Shown here: positions 34,188-42,692 of the stretch, one piece after another
How the letters are laid out: each line of letters opens with the position of its first letter
How positions within the stretch are numbered: the first letter of the stretch is position 1
Assembly (NCBI GenBank): GCA_963728475.1
Contig: CAVSKL010000002.1
Coordinates: forward strand, 930,001-994,000
Direction of reading: 5' to 3'
DNA: 64,000 nucleotides
From: CAVSKL01 sp963728475 [NCBI: Candidatus Eiseniibacteriota bacterium]
GTDB lineage: Bacteria; Eisenbacteria; RBG-16-71-46; JABDJR01
Program-made: the position numbers and the translations under genes
The notes under the pieces: generated by a model
The model's input: only the letters and a program-made list of their open reading frames with translations
What the model was told of the DNA's origin: nothing
Database searches by the model: none

Positions 34188-36995
34188 TCAGGGGAGCCGG
34201 ATGAGCCGGCGCACCACCGCGCCCGTGCGGTCGGCGGCCCGCACGAAATAGACGCCGGCGGGGACGGGGCGCCCCGCTTCGTCCCCGCCGTCCCAGCGCC
34301 AGCTCCCCGAGGCCCCGGCGGGCTCCACCCGGCGGAGGAGCCGCCCCCGCACGTCGAAGACCTCCAGGCGAAGGCGTTCCCCCGCCCCGGTCCAGGCGAA
34401 CACCGCGGCCCCGTGGACGGGGCCGGGGGGGGCGGAGAGGGAGAGCCGCCCCCCCACCGGGAGCGGAGCCTCGGCGAGAACGCGCCAGCCGTTCGCGCGG
34501 CCCAGCCCTTCCAGCCGTACCGAGCGGTCGCCGGCCGCGGGCGGGGCCGCGTCCACGCAGGCGCGCTCCTGCACCGGACCCTCCCAGCGCGCGGTCCCCG
34601 AAGGGACCCCGGCCACCCGGAGCGCGATGAGATCCTCGAACCCGCTTCCCTCCCAGCAGGCGCGGGCGCCGTCGGCGCTGAACGCGCTCACCGCGGGTAC
34701 CACCGGGGTGGCGCGGGTGAGGCTCAGGTACCCGGTGCGGCCGGCGTCCCCGCGCGCGGTCGGCCAGGGGGCGGGCCGCCCCGAGGGTCCGAAGGGGAGC
34801 GACCAGATCCGGCCGGTGGTGTCGGCGGCCACCAGGTAGCGCCGTCCTCCCGCGTCCACTACCGAGGGGGTGCCCTTCATGCCCGCCGGAAACCGGCGGG
34901 GAAAGCCCGCGAGCGGGGTGAGGTCGCGGTGCCAGGCGAGGAGCGTCCCGTCGGCGCGAAGCGCGACCAGGTCCGACTCCCAGTCCCCGTCGAGGTCGGC
35001 GCACAGCACCTCCCCCGCCAGGGGGCCCCCGGCCTCCACCGTGCGCAGGGTGCCGTCCTCGGCCACCAGGTGGATGCCCCCGGCGGCGTCCGCGGCCACC
35101 ACCTCGATCGCCCCGGTGCCGGCGAACCCGGCCAGGGACAGGTGGGTGATGGGGGGCGCGAGGATCGTCCGGGTGAGCACGGCGGCGCCGCTGTCCCCGA
35201 CCAGGTTCAGGATCTGGGTGGTGGACGGGTCCCCCGCTTGCGAGGCGACCACCGCCACCAGGTACTGCCCGAATCCGTGGAACGCGCCGATCACCGGGGG
35301 GGCGGTGGGCCGTCCGGCGTCGAAGGTCCAGACCGGTTCCGGCCGGCGGGGATCGTAGACGGCGAGCACGCCGGCGGTGTCCACCCCCGCCACCACCGCG
35401 CCGGGGGTCACCGGAAGCGAGGCGATCGGCGCCACCGCCACCGTGGTCCCGGGGACGGGAATCCGGGTGGTGGGGAAGCCGGCGCCGGTCTCCACGGTGA
35501 CCGTGCGCACCGAGTCGCCGTCGGGGATCCACAGCCGCGAATCGTTGCCCACGGTGGCCGCCACCGGCTGCCCGGCGCCGGGGGGAAGCGCGAGCGGGGC
35601 CGGCCAGAGCGCCCCCGCCCCTCCCGCCCGGAAGGCGCGGAGCGCGTCACCGTCCCGCCAGAACACCAGGGAAGCGCCGCCGTCGTGGACGAGGACGGAG
35701 GCGGGAAGGGTGTTCAGGGCGGCGCCGGCCGAGTCCGGATCGCCGGCTTCCCAGCCCGAGGCCACGGCGCCGGTCCCGGCGTCGAGCGCGGCCAGTCCGG
35801 CGGCGCCGGTGAAGACCACCAAGCCGTCGCCGTAGGGCGTGAGCCCGGCGGCGCCGGCGCGGACCCGGTCCCAGCCGCCCCCGGCGGCCTGGATCGCGGC
35901 GGCGTAGTCGGCCAGCCCTGAACCCAATACCGGAGCATGAAGGGGATCGTAGGGGACCAGGCTCTGCGCGGTGCCGGTGATCCAGTCCCGGACCTGGGCG
36001 GCATCGGCGCCGGGCGCCACCGCGCGCAGGAGCGCCGCCTCGGCCGAGACCTGGGGCGCGCAGAACGAGGTTCCCGAGGGCTGCGCGTAGCCGGCGCTTC
36101 CGGTGAATCCGCTGTAGCTGGTGGTGGCCGCGCCCAGATAGAAGCCGGCGAGATCGACCCAGGATCCGGAGTTGCTCCCGCCCGCCTTCTGCCCGAACTC
36201 GGTGACCCCGGCCACCCCCAGGCAGTCGACGCGCGAGGCCAGGTACTCGGCGGCGGTGGAGGAGGTGTTCTGGTTTCCGGCCGAACCCACCACCACCAGG
36301 TCGTGCCGGTCGATCGCGAAGTCCAGCGCCGCCCCCAGCCCGCCGAAGTCGATGCTGTCCCAGGAGCAGTTGGCCACCTGGGCGCCGTGGAGGGCGGCGA
36401 ACTCCAGGGCCTGGGCGCAGAAGGTGAGATACACCACCGGCCCCGCCGAGGTGCTCTGCCAGCCGGCCCGGAGCGCCATGATCCGCGCCGGTGGCGCCGC
36501 CCCCGCGATCCCCTGGGCGTTGTCGGTGAGGGCGTTCACGAAGCCGGCGACCTCGGTGCCGTGGCCCGCGTAATCGGACGGGTCGGCGTCGGGGACGTGC
36601 GCGTCCTCCCCTGCCACCGGGGCGGCGGCCCCCAGGTCCGGGCCCACCGAGTCCACCTCCACGAAATCCCAGCCCAGGGTGTCGTCCACGTAGCCGTCGC
36701 CGTCGTCGTCCACTCCGGGGAGGCCGTGGATCTCGGCCTCGTTCCGCCAGAACACTCCGCTCCCCAGCGGGTTGTTTCCCCCCAGATCGGGATGATGAAG
36801 GTCGATCCCGCTGTCGATGATGGCCACGGTGACGGCGCGCCCCGCGGGGACGAACGGCCAGGCCCGGGTCGCCTGGAGCGAGAGCCCGCCGGGGTTGTAG
36901 AGCGGGAACTGGCGGAGGCCCGAGCCGGCGGTGAGATAGGGGTCGTCGGGAAGGGCGGCCGCCGGCATCACGCGGTCGGCTTCGGCGTTCACCAC
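34188..36995 (-). CDS. Subtilase (S8 family), catalytic and C-terminal part; 5' end frameshifted
   Basis: 935 aa from the first ATG-type start in this frame. The catalytic triad is intact: Asp61 in VAIIDSGID, His145 in AGHGTEVAG, Ser310 in PSGTSFCAPQ. After the protease domain (to about 370) comes a beta-propeller-like region with PQQ/FG-GAP-type blades (e.g. VLCADLDGDWESDLVALRAD), and finally a FlgD-like/T9SS type A sorting domain (LRLEVFDVRGRLLRRVEPAG). It lacks an export signal. The matching signal peptide and propeptide lie just upstream in another frame (36989-37351), and both join smoothly if one base is added at the C6G6 tract at 37145-37156. The true gene is probably 34188-37351. Confidence 0.85.
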   Translation of the reverse strand: MVNAEADRVMPAAALPDDPYLTAGSGLRQFPLYNPGGLSLQATRAWPFVPAGRAVTVAIIDSGIDLHHPDLGGNNPLGSGVFWRNEAEIHGLPGVDDDGDGYVDDTLGWDFVEVDSVGPDLGAAAPVAGEDAHVPDADPSDYAGHGTEVAGFVNALTDNAQGIAGAAPPARIMALRAGWQSTSAGPVVYLTFCAQALEFAALHGAQVANCSWDSIDFGGLGAALDFAIDRHDLVVVGSAGNQNTSSTAAEYLASRVDCLGVAGVTEFGQKAGGSNSGSWVDLAGFYLGAATTSYSGFTGSAGYAQPSGTSFCAPQVSAEAALLRAVAPGADAAQVRDWITGTAQSLVPYDPLHAPVLGSGLADYAAAIQAAGGGWDRVRAGAAGLTPYGDGLVVFTGAAGLAALDAGTGAVASGWEAGDPDSAGAALNTLPASVLVHDGGASLVFWRDGDALRAFRAGGAGALWPAPLALPPGAGQPVAATVGNDSRLWIPDGDSVRTVTVETGAGFPTTRIPVPGTTVAVAPIASLPVTPGAVVAGVDTAGVLAVYDPRRPEPVWTFDAGRPTAPPVIGAFHGFGQYLVAVVASQAGDPSTTQILNLVGDSGAAVLTRTILAPPITHLSLAGFAGTGAIEVVAADAAGGIHLVAEDGTLRTVEAGGPLAGEVLCADLDGDWESDLVALRADGTLLAWHRDLTPLAGFPRRFPAGMKGTPSVVDAGGRRYLVAADTTGRIWSLPFGPSGRPAPWPTARGDAGRTGYLSLTRATPVVPAVSAFSADGARACWEGSGFEDLIALRVAGVPSGTARWEGPVQERACVDAAPPAAGDRSVRLEGLGRANGWRVLAEAPLPVGGRLSLSAPPGPVHGAAVFAWTGAGERLRLEVFDVRGRLLRRVEPAGASGSWRWDGGDEAGRPVPAGVYFVRAADRTGAVVRRLIRLP

Positions 36996-37351
36996 CGCGC
37001 CGGAGGCCGCCAGCGCGCGGATCCACGTGCCGTCGGCGGCGCCCGGGTCGGCGGCGCGTTCGGCGTGGAAGGTGAGGAGCGCGTAGCGGGCGAGCGGCCC
37101 GGTGCGGCTCTTGAAGAGGGAAGTGAGACGGGGGCCGAGCGCCTCCCCCCGGGGGGCACCGGCACCTTCAGCGTCCCTGCGCGCAGCGCCCTGGCGCCGG
37201 CCTCGGTGAGCTGGAGCACGATCCGCCCGGGAACCTCGGACTGGGCGCGCGCGCCCGGGGGTAGGAGCAAGAGGAGGACGGAGGCCAGAAAGACCGCGAC
37301 GGCGCGGGCGGGGGCTTTTTTGCGCCCCCGGGGCGGGACGTGCTTCGGCAT
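36989..37351 (-). pseudogene. Signal peptide and propeptide part of the subtilase, separated by a frameshift
   Basis: Begins at ATG 37351 with a Lys/Arg-rich n-region, a strong hydrophobic core (AVFLASVLLLLLPPGARA) and a signal-peptidase-like end, then the propeptide-like GRIVLQLTEAGARALRAGTL. After residue 69 the frame turns into low-complexity Pro/Ser/Arg and stops at 36989. Shifting frame at the CCCCCCGGGGGG tract gives EALGPRLTSLF, then KSRTGPLARYALLTFHAE, a sensible propeptide that runs straight into the catalytic frame. This is either a sequencing/assembly error in a homopolymer, a real inactivating mutation, or slippage-controlled expression. Confidence 0.7.
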
Positions 37352-37373
37352 GAGCCGGAGTCTAGCACGCCTC

Positions 37374-37402
37374 TTGACGCCGCTTCGGCCCCGCCGTACG
37401 GT
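37374..37402 (+). promoter_or_regulatory. Promoter for pyrE
   Basis: TTGACG (37374-37379), 17-base spacer, TACGGT (37397-37402). About 20-25 bases separate the expected RNA start from the pyrE ATG, leaving room for the GGAGGT ribosome site. Confidence 0.55.
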
Positions 37403-37430
37403 CGCGGGGCCCCGAACACGGAGGTACCCC

Positions 37431-37979
37431 ATGATCGCCACGTCGCGAGAACGCCTCAAGGAAATCCTGATCCACGAGAGCCTCCTCCGGGGCGAGTTCG
37501 TCCTCGCCTCCGGCCAGAAGAGCTCCTTCTACCTGGACGTTCGCCGCACCAGCATGCACCCCGAGGGAGCCGCCCTCTGCGCGGAACTCATCCTGGACGA
37601 GATCGCCGACCTGGACGTGGCCGCGATCGGCGGCCCGGTGCTGGGGGCGGCGCCCCTGGTCGGCGCGCTGGCCGCGATGAGCCACGCCCGAGGCCGGCCG
37701 CTCCCCGCGTTCCTGGTCCGCAAGGAAGCCAAGGGCCACGGCACCGCCAAGCTCATCGAGGGGAACTTCCCGGTGGGACGCCCGGTGGCGCTGGTGGAGG
37801 ACGTGGTCACCACCGGGGGCTCGGTGCTCCGCGCGGTGGCGGTGGCCCGCGGCGAGGGCGCGCAGGTGAGCCGGGTGGTATGCGTGGTGGACCGCGAGCA
37901 GGGCGGGGCCGAGGCCTTCGCCGAGCAGGGGGTGGATTTCCGGGCCCTCTTCCGCGTGTCCGAGCTCCTGGAGGGCTGA
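37431..37979 (+). CDS. pyrE: Orotate phosphoribosyltransferase
   Basis: Joins orotate to PRPP to make OMP, the fifth step of pyrimidine synthesis. At 182 aa it is within family range. The N-terminal segment GEFVLASGQKSSFYLDVRRT and the PRPP-binding signature VALVEDVVTTGGSVLRAV are diagnostic. The flexible catalytic loop is seen as RKEAKGHGTAKLIEG. GGAGGT lies six bases before the ATG. A nudix gene follows seven bases after the stop, and thyA/folA lie further along in the same orientation but not in the same operon. Confidence 0.93.
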   Translation: MIATSRERLKEILIHESLLRGEFVLASGQKSSFYLDVRRTSMHPEGAALCAELILDEIADLDVAAIGGPVLGAAPLVGALAAMSHARGRPLPAFLVRKEAKGHGTAKLIEGNFPVGRPVALVEDVVTTGGSVLRAVAVARGEGAQVSRVVCVVDREQGGAEAFAEQGVDFRALFRVSELLEG

Positions 37980-37986
37980 GCCCGGC

Positions 37987-38472
37987 GTGGGCGAGCGGCT
38001 GCGCTGTCCCCATTGCGGGCGGCTCCTGGATCGCTGGGACCAGCCGCGGGTCACCGTGGACGCGGTGGTGCTCAACGGCCGGGGGGAGGTGCTCCTGATC
38101 GAGCGGCGGAACGATCCGCCGGGGTGGGCGCTTCCCGGCGGGTTCGTGGACGCGGGCGAGACCCTGGAGCGGGCGGCGGCCCGGGAGCTGGAAGAGGAGA
38201 CCGGACTCCGGGCGGAATCGCTCACCCAGTTCCACACCTATTCCGACCCCCACCGCGACCCCCGGCACCCCACCGTCTCCACCATCTTCCTGGTCCGGGC
38301 GGCGGGACGGCCGGTCGCCGGCGACGACGCGGGCCGGGCGGAGTTCTTCCCCCTCGACGGCCTCCCCGAACCCCTGGCCTTCGACCACGGGAGAATCCTC
38401 ACCGACGTGGTGCGGTTCCGGGCGACCGGGCGCCGGCCGGGGGAAGCGGGGGCGGCCGGCGGAGGTAGTTGA
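37987..38472 (+). CDS. NUDIX hydrolase with N-terminal zinc-ribbon motif
   Basis: A 161-aa enzyme that hydrolyses a nucleoside diphosphate linked to another group. The complete Nudix box GxxxxxExxxxxxxREUxEExGU is at residues 52-74 (GGFVDAGETLE ... RELEEETGL). Ahead of it, CPHCG near residues 7-11 resembles half of a zinc ribbon, as in ADP-ribose pyrophosphatase-like members. The substrate cannot be deduced. The start is GTG seven bases after pyrE, so the two are co-transcribed; a nucleotide-sanitising role next to a pyrimidine gene is a reasonable inference. Confidence 0.85.
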   Translation: MGERLRCPHCGRLLDRWDQPRVTVDAVVLNGRGEVLLIERRNDPPGWALPGGFVDAGETLERAAARELEEETGLRAESLTQFHTYSDPHRDPRHPTVSTIFLVRAAGRPVAGDDAGRAEFFPLDGLPEPLAFDHGRILTDVVRFRATGRRPGEAGAAGGGS

Positions 38473-38504
38473 TAGGTCGGGGCCGGGCCCCGTCCGGGGC
38501 CCTG

Positions 38505-38513
38505 TGCTAGACT
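38505..38513 (+). promoter_or_regulatory. Extended -10 element upstream of tatA
   Basis: TGCTAGACT, an extended -10 (TGn plus TAGACT), about 67 bases before the tatA ATG. No acceptable -35 hexamer is visible 16-18 bases upstream, so it would depend on the TG extension. Confidence 0.4.
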
Positions 38514-38579
38514 CGGGGGTTGAGACCTTGCGGCCGGGTGTTCGGCCGCGGTCCGGGCGTAAACGTCCAGGGAGCAAGC

Positions 38580-38861
38580 ATGTTCGGAATCGGCGGGCAG
38601 GAACTGCTCATCATCTTCCTCATCGTCCTTCTGTTGTTCGGGGCCAACCGGATCCCGGAGATCGCGCGGGGTCTGGGGCGGGGCATCCGCGACTTCAAGC
38701 GGGCCACCCGGGACATCGAGGACGACCTCGATCTGCGCGACGACGAGGCGGAGCGGAAGCGGATCGCACGCCGCAACGCCGCCCGGGTCGGCGAGACCCA
38801 CTCCGAGGCCCCCGCCGAGCCCCACCCGGAGCGCCCCGCCTCCAAGGAGACCGCCAACTAG
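38580..38861 (+). CDS. tatA: Sec-independent translocase subunit TatA
   Basis: A 93-aa TatA/Hcf106-type protein: a short N-terminal segment with the conserved Gly-x-x-Glu (GIGGQELL), one membrane helix ([21 protein letters not shown]), the FG hinge and Pro after it, an amphipathic helix ([16 protein letters not shown]), and a polar acidic tail. TatA oligomers form the pore for folded proteins crossing the inner membrane. GGGAGC lies just before the ATG; the longer frame upstream is not used. No tatC is in the window. Confidence 0.9.
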   Translation: MFGIGGQELLIIFLIVLLLFGANRIPEIARGLGRGIRDFKRATRDIEDDLDLRDDEAERKRIARRNAARVGETHSEAPAEPHPERPASKETAN

Positions 38862-38886
38862 GGGCGGCCCCGGACTCCGGAACGCG

Positions 38887-38919
38887 AACGCCGGTCCCCT
38901 TCCCGGGAACCGGCGTTTT
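38887..38919 (+). terminator. Rho-independent terminator after tatA
   Basis: AACGCCGGT pairs with ACCGGCGTT around a C/G-rich loop, followed by TTTTC. It lies 25 bases past the tatA stop, in the convergent gap with the HerA-type gene. Confidence 0.85.
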
Positions 38920-38965
38920 CTCATGCCCGGGCGCGGCGGGGGCCGCGCCGCGCGGGCCCCGGCGG

Positions 38966-41392
38966 TCACTCCGCGTCGGGAACCCAGAGGAGAGCCACCT
39001 CCTCCACCTGGACGTCGTCGCGCTCCAAGGTCACCGGGAAGGTCTCGATCCGGGCCGCCTGGGCCTGGCGGCCGGCACGGATCCGCTCGGACTCGCGGGC
39101 CAGCTGAGCCTCCAGCGCGTCGAGCTCGGCCTGTGCGCTCCGGAGCTCGGACTCCTCGCGCGCCACCCGCGCCCGCGCGTCCCCGGCCATCCGCCTCCCA
39201 CGGGCCGCCCGGGTCAATCCGCTCGTGGAGCGGCGCCCGCCCAGGAACATGCCGAGCAGCGTCACCCCCACGTCCAGCGCCACCTCGCCGGTGCGGGCGC
39301 CGGCCTGGGAGTGCGCGCGGTCCACGTCCAGCCCTTCCTTCTCCAGCTTGTCGCGGGCCCGCCGCTCCTTGGTCGCGTAGCTCTCGCGGAGCGCGGCCAG
39401 GTCGCGGTCGGCGGTGTCCTCGGCCAGGCGCCGCACCCGCGTCTCGAAGCCGTCGCGCGCCTCCCCCACCCGCGAGTACTCCTTGAACTCCGGCGCGTAG
39501 TAGAGCTCCATCCGCTCCGCCTGATAGAGCGCGTCCTTCAGGCTCCGCTCCAGCTCGTCGTAGGTCCTGCGCTCCTGGAGCGCGGGGGGAAGGGGCTCGA
39601 AGCCCACCCCGGTCACGCCCTCCGGGCTCAGTTCCCCGGTGAGATCGGGGGCGTCGGGAGCGGGCCATCTCCAGCCCGAGCTTCCGGTGAGGGGGAAGAT
39701 GAGCCGCCATTCGGACTGGGTGTGTTCGAGGCCGGCCTTGCGTTCGTCGAACCGCACCCGGGCCCGGCCCAGGATGCCGGCGCGATAACGCTTGGGCGGC
39801 CCGGGGTGGGACCCCGCCACCGCTCCCCCCGGGCGGTCGGGAGCCAGGGCCCGTGGCTCCAGGAAGTACACCGGCACCCCGTCCGGGACCGCCTGCGCCG
39901 CCCCCGGAACGGAACCCCCGGCGGGCGCCGAGTCCGCGGGCGTAGCGGGGGCCGCGGCGGGCGCGTTGGCCGGGGCGGCCGCGCCAGCGGACGGGGCCTC
40001 GGAGAAGGCCGCGCGCATCTCCGGGGAAACCAGTCCCCGCAACTCCTCCCGCGTGAGCGGCCCCCGGAGATACGAGAGCGCCCACCGGGTAGAGAAAATC
40101 CGCGCCCCCCCCTTCTCGTGAACGTTGCGGAACAGAAACTGGCGCGGCTTGAGCGAGGCGATGGCGGCGTCATTGTCGGAGCGGGTCTCGCCGCCGGCCA
40201 CCACGTCCAGCCCGTCCAGGAGCCGGTCCTTGTCGCGCTCGGTGGAGAGCCGGCCCACCGCCCAGATTCCCGCGTTGGTGAGCGCCTTGTAGTCCAGGTC
40301 CACCGGGTTCTGGGTCGCCACCACCAGGCCCACCCCGAACGCCCGCGCCTGCTTGAGCACGGTCAACATCGGGGCCTTGGTGGGCGGGTTGGCGGGATGC
40401 GGAGGCAGGAGCCCCCACACCTCGTCCATCACCACCAGGAGCCGCAGCGACCCCGTCCCGCTTTGCCGGCGCATCCACCCCACCACCTCGCCCAGGAGGA
40501 GCGAGGCGAACATCATCCGGTCCTCCTCCCCCAGGTGCGCGGTGTAGAAGTGGACGAGCGGGGTCTTTCCCGCCGGCGCGGCCAGGAGCCGGTCGAGTTC
40601 CAGCGGCACCCCTTGCTGCCAGGCCGCGAAGGCGGGGCTGGCCAGGAGCGCGTTCAGCTTCTGCATGGTGCGCGAGCGGTCGGCGGGGGGATAAAACGTG
40701 TCCACGTGCAGCACGCCCAGCTTGGCGAAGGGCGGGTGAAGGAGGTAGCCGAGGATCGCCTCCAGCCCCGGCCGCTCCCCCGCCCGCCAACGGTCCTCCA
40801 GAAGGTTGGCCAGGAAGATGTGGGGCGGGCTCTGGAGCGGGTCCGCGTCCTCCCCCGCCCGGGTGAGGAGCGCGGAGACCGCGGCCGAGATCCGCTCGCG
40901 GATCACCTCCGCGTCGCGGTCCCAGTCCAGGTCCCCGGGGTCGAACCCCGAGAGCACGTTCACCGGAAGGCCGGCATCGCTCCCCGGGGTGAAGAGCCGC
41001 CGCTCGCAGCTCCCGGCGAGCCGGCGCAGCCGGTCGAGGCCGCCGTCGGCCGCGATCCCCGCCTTCCAGCGCCCGGCGGTCTCGGCGGCCAGCGCCTGGG
41101 GGGTGATCCCCCTCCGGCGCGCCTCCTCCGCGTCCACCCAGGGAAGGAACGACTCGGGCGCGAGGTCGGGGAAGGTGAGGAACAGGTCGGCGAGGTCTCC
41201 CTTGGGATCCACCACCACCACCGGAATCCCGGCCAGGAGCGCCTCCTCGGCCAGCGACACCAGGAGGCCCGTCTTGCCGCTCCCGGTCATTCCCACCACC
41301 GCGCCGTGGGTGGTGAAGTCGGCGGGATCGACCCGAAGCGGGGTCGGGGGTTCGGCGCGCACGCTCCCCAGCAGGAATCCGGATTCGTTCAT
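38966..41392 (-). CDS. HerA/DUF87-type hexameric ATPase
   Basis: An 808-aa ATPase of the HerA/FtsK-like group. Walker A is GMTGSGKTG (34-42), directly after an FTTHGAVV strand; Walker B is LRLLVVMDEVWGLLPP near residue 320, followed by VVATQNPVDLDYKAL, the sensor region typical of HerA. The middle is helical. From about residue 560 a Pro/Ala-rich linker leads to a long charged coiled coil (about 680-780; e.g. REESELRSAQAELDALEAQL). Relatives move DNA or protein strands for repair, conjugation or defence. There is no NurA nuclease partner in the window. A membrane-protein gene lies 7 bases upstream, so the pair is probably co-transcribed. Confidence 0.82.
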   Translation of the reverse strand: MNESGFLLGSVRAEPPTPLRVDPADFTTHGAVVGMTGSGKTGLLVSLAEEALLAGIPVVVVDPKGDLADLFLTFPDLAPESFLPWVDAEEARRRGITPQALAAETAGRWKAGIAADGGLDRLRRLAGSCERRLFTPGSDAGLPVNVLSGFDPGDLDWDRDAEVIRERISAAVSALLTRAGEDADPLQSPPHIFLANLLEDRWRAGERPGLEAILGYLLHPPFAKLGVLHVDTFYPPADRSRTMQKLNALLASPAFAAWQQGVPLELDRLLAAPAGKTPLVHFYTAHLGEEDRMMFASLLLGEVVGWMRRQSGTGSLRLLVVMDEVWGLLPPHPANPPTKAPMLTVLKQARAFGVGLVVATQNPVDLDYKALTNAGIWAVGRLSTERDKDRLLDGLDVVAGGETRSDNDAAIASLKPRQFLFRNVHEKGGARIFSTRWALSYLRGPLTREELRGLVSPEMRAAFSEAPSAGAAAPANAPAAAPATPADSAPAGGSVPGAAQAVPDGVPVYFLEPRALAPDRPGGAVAGSHPGPPKRYRAGILGRARVRFDERKAGLEHTQSEWRLIFPLTGSSGWRWPAPDAPDLTGELSPEGVTGVGFEPLPPALQERRTYDELERSLKDALYQAERMELYYAPEFKEYSRVGEARDGFETRVRRLAEDTADRDLAALRESYATKERRARDKLEKEGLDVDRAHSQAGARTGEVALDVGVTLLGMFLGGRRSTSGLTRAARGRRMAGDARARVAREESELRSAQAELDALEAQLARESERIRAGRQAQAARIETFPVTLERDDVQVEEVALLWVPDAE

Positions 41393-41399
41393 GTCCCGA

Positions 41400-42521
41400 T
41401 CACCCCCGGGCCGCGCTCCGGGCGTCGGCCAGCTCGTGCTCGGCGCGGAGTTCGCGCACCCGCCGCTGCTCCGAACCGCTCAGGAAGTAGATGGCGATGA
41501 AGATGAGCGCCAGCGAGACCCACTCCGCCCCGGAGGGGTACTTCTCGCTCCAGAACAGGCCGAACAGAAGAGTGGCCACGGTGCCCGCGATGAGCGAGGT
41601 GAGGCGGTTCACCAGTCCGGCGAAGGTGGCGGTGCGTCCCTTGAACATGAACAGGAACACCGAGAAGAACGCCACCGCCCCGAACGCCATCCCGGCCAGG
41701 ATCGCTCCCGGCCACTGGGGAAGGGGATGGGCGAACGCGCCCCGGTACTGGTCGATCACCGCTCCGCCCCATCCGAACAGGGTCGGCGACCGGTAGATCA
41801 GGAACCCGACCAGGATGAGGACCAGGGTGGAGGAGATCTGCTCCACCGCGAAGAAGCCCTTGTTGTCGAGCGGCTTCCCCTTGCCCCGGGTGTTCTTGTA
41901 GTAGTTCATGATGTAGATGCGGATCGAGTAGGCGCCGATGTAGCTGAAGAAGATGATCACCGCCGCCCGGTTGTGGATGAACGCGAAGCCGTTCCGGGTG
42001 TGGGCGAACACCGTGTCCATGGCCACCGCGGCGATGGCGAAGAGCACCGCCACGTTTTCCTGCCAGTACACCTTCTTGTCCAGGAGCCCCTGCCGGGACT
42101 GGATCGCGTCCACCACCCGGCCGATCAGGATCACGCTTCCCCGCATGATCACCATCGCCACCATCACCGAGATGGGGAGGGTGTACATGAGGGTGGTGGT
42201 GGGAATGACCACCGCGGTCATGACGCCGGAGGGAACGATGTAGAAAAGCTCGCTCGGGATCTCGAGGCCGCCCACCTTCACCAGCCGGATCGAGCGGATG
42301 CGGTACCAGCGCCAGACCAGGACCACCCCGGTGGCGATGAAGGTTCCCCCGATGGTGCTGTAGACCAGGAACTGGGTTCCGGTCATGCCGGGGAGCCCGA
42401 GCGCGGGGCTTCCCAGGAAGTACTTCACCGTGACTCCGGTGATCACGTAGAAGAAGAAGTAGCCGATACAGAGTTGAATCAGGCGGCCGGTGCTGCCCTC
42501 GCTTGTCTTCCACATCGTCAC
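41400..42521 (-). CDS. Multi-pass membrane protein, DMT-transporter-like
   Basis: A 373-aa integral membrane protein with about ten hydrophobic segments, starting with LIQLCIGYFFFYVITGVTV and ending with WVSLALIFIAIYFLSGSEQ. The pattern of five plus five helices and motifs such as TLPISVMVAMVIMRGSVILI fits the drug/metabolite transporter superfamily, but no substrate can be named. The GTG start has GGAAGG eight bases before it; an ATG two codons downstream is possible. The gene ends seven bases before the HerA-type ATPase start. Codon composition is less extreme than in its neighbours, as is normal for membrane proteins. Confidence 0.72.
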   Translation of the reverse strand: MTMWKTSEGSTGRLIQLCIGYFFFYVITGVTVKYFLGSPALGLPGMTGTQFLVYSTIGGTFIATGVVLVWRWYRIRSIRLVKVGGLEIPSELFYIVPSGVMTAVVIPTTTLMYTLPISVMVAMVIMRGSVILIGRVVDAIQSRQGLLDKKVYWQENVAVLFAIAAVAMDTVFAHTRNGFAFIHNRAAVIIFFSYIGAYSIRIYIMNYYKNTRGKGKPLDNKGFFAVEQISSTLVLILVGFLIYRSPTLFGWGGAVIDQYRGAFAHPLPQWPGAILAGMAFGAVAFFSVFLFMFKGRTATFAGLVNRLTSLIAGTVATLLFGLFWSEKYPSGAEWVSLALIFIAIYFLSGSEQRRVRELRAEHELADARSAARG

Positions 42522-42595
42522 GTACCCGCCTTCCTTTCCCCGTGAGGGTCGTCCCCTCCGGTTCCCGGCGCCGCGCGTTCCCGTCCCGGTTCAAG

Positions 42596-42630
42596 ACGAG
42601 GACCCGGGCCGCCGGGCCCCGGGTCCTCGT
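42596..42630. terminator. Strong inverted repeat between LysR and membrane-protein genes
   Basis: A perfect 13-bp palindromic stem (42596-42608 with 42618-42630) around a 9-base GC-rich loop, about 60 bases after the LysR stop. There is no T-run, so it is either a Rho-independent-like terminator of weak type or an RNA-stabilising hairpin. It separates the LysR transcript from the membrane-protein gene. Confidence 0.5.
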
Positions 42631-42692
42631 GCCGAATCATACGCCCCTGGTCGCGGGTTTCCGCGCGGCTTCCGCCGCCCCGGCGCGATCCC

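Noticed and set aside
42596-42630. Phage or transposon end at the strong palindrome
   Set aside because: No target duplication, transposase or integrase lies nearby; a transcript-ending hairpin is simpler.
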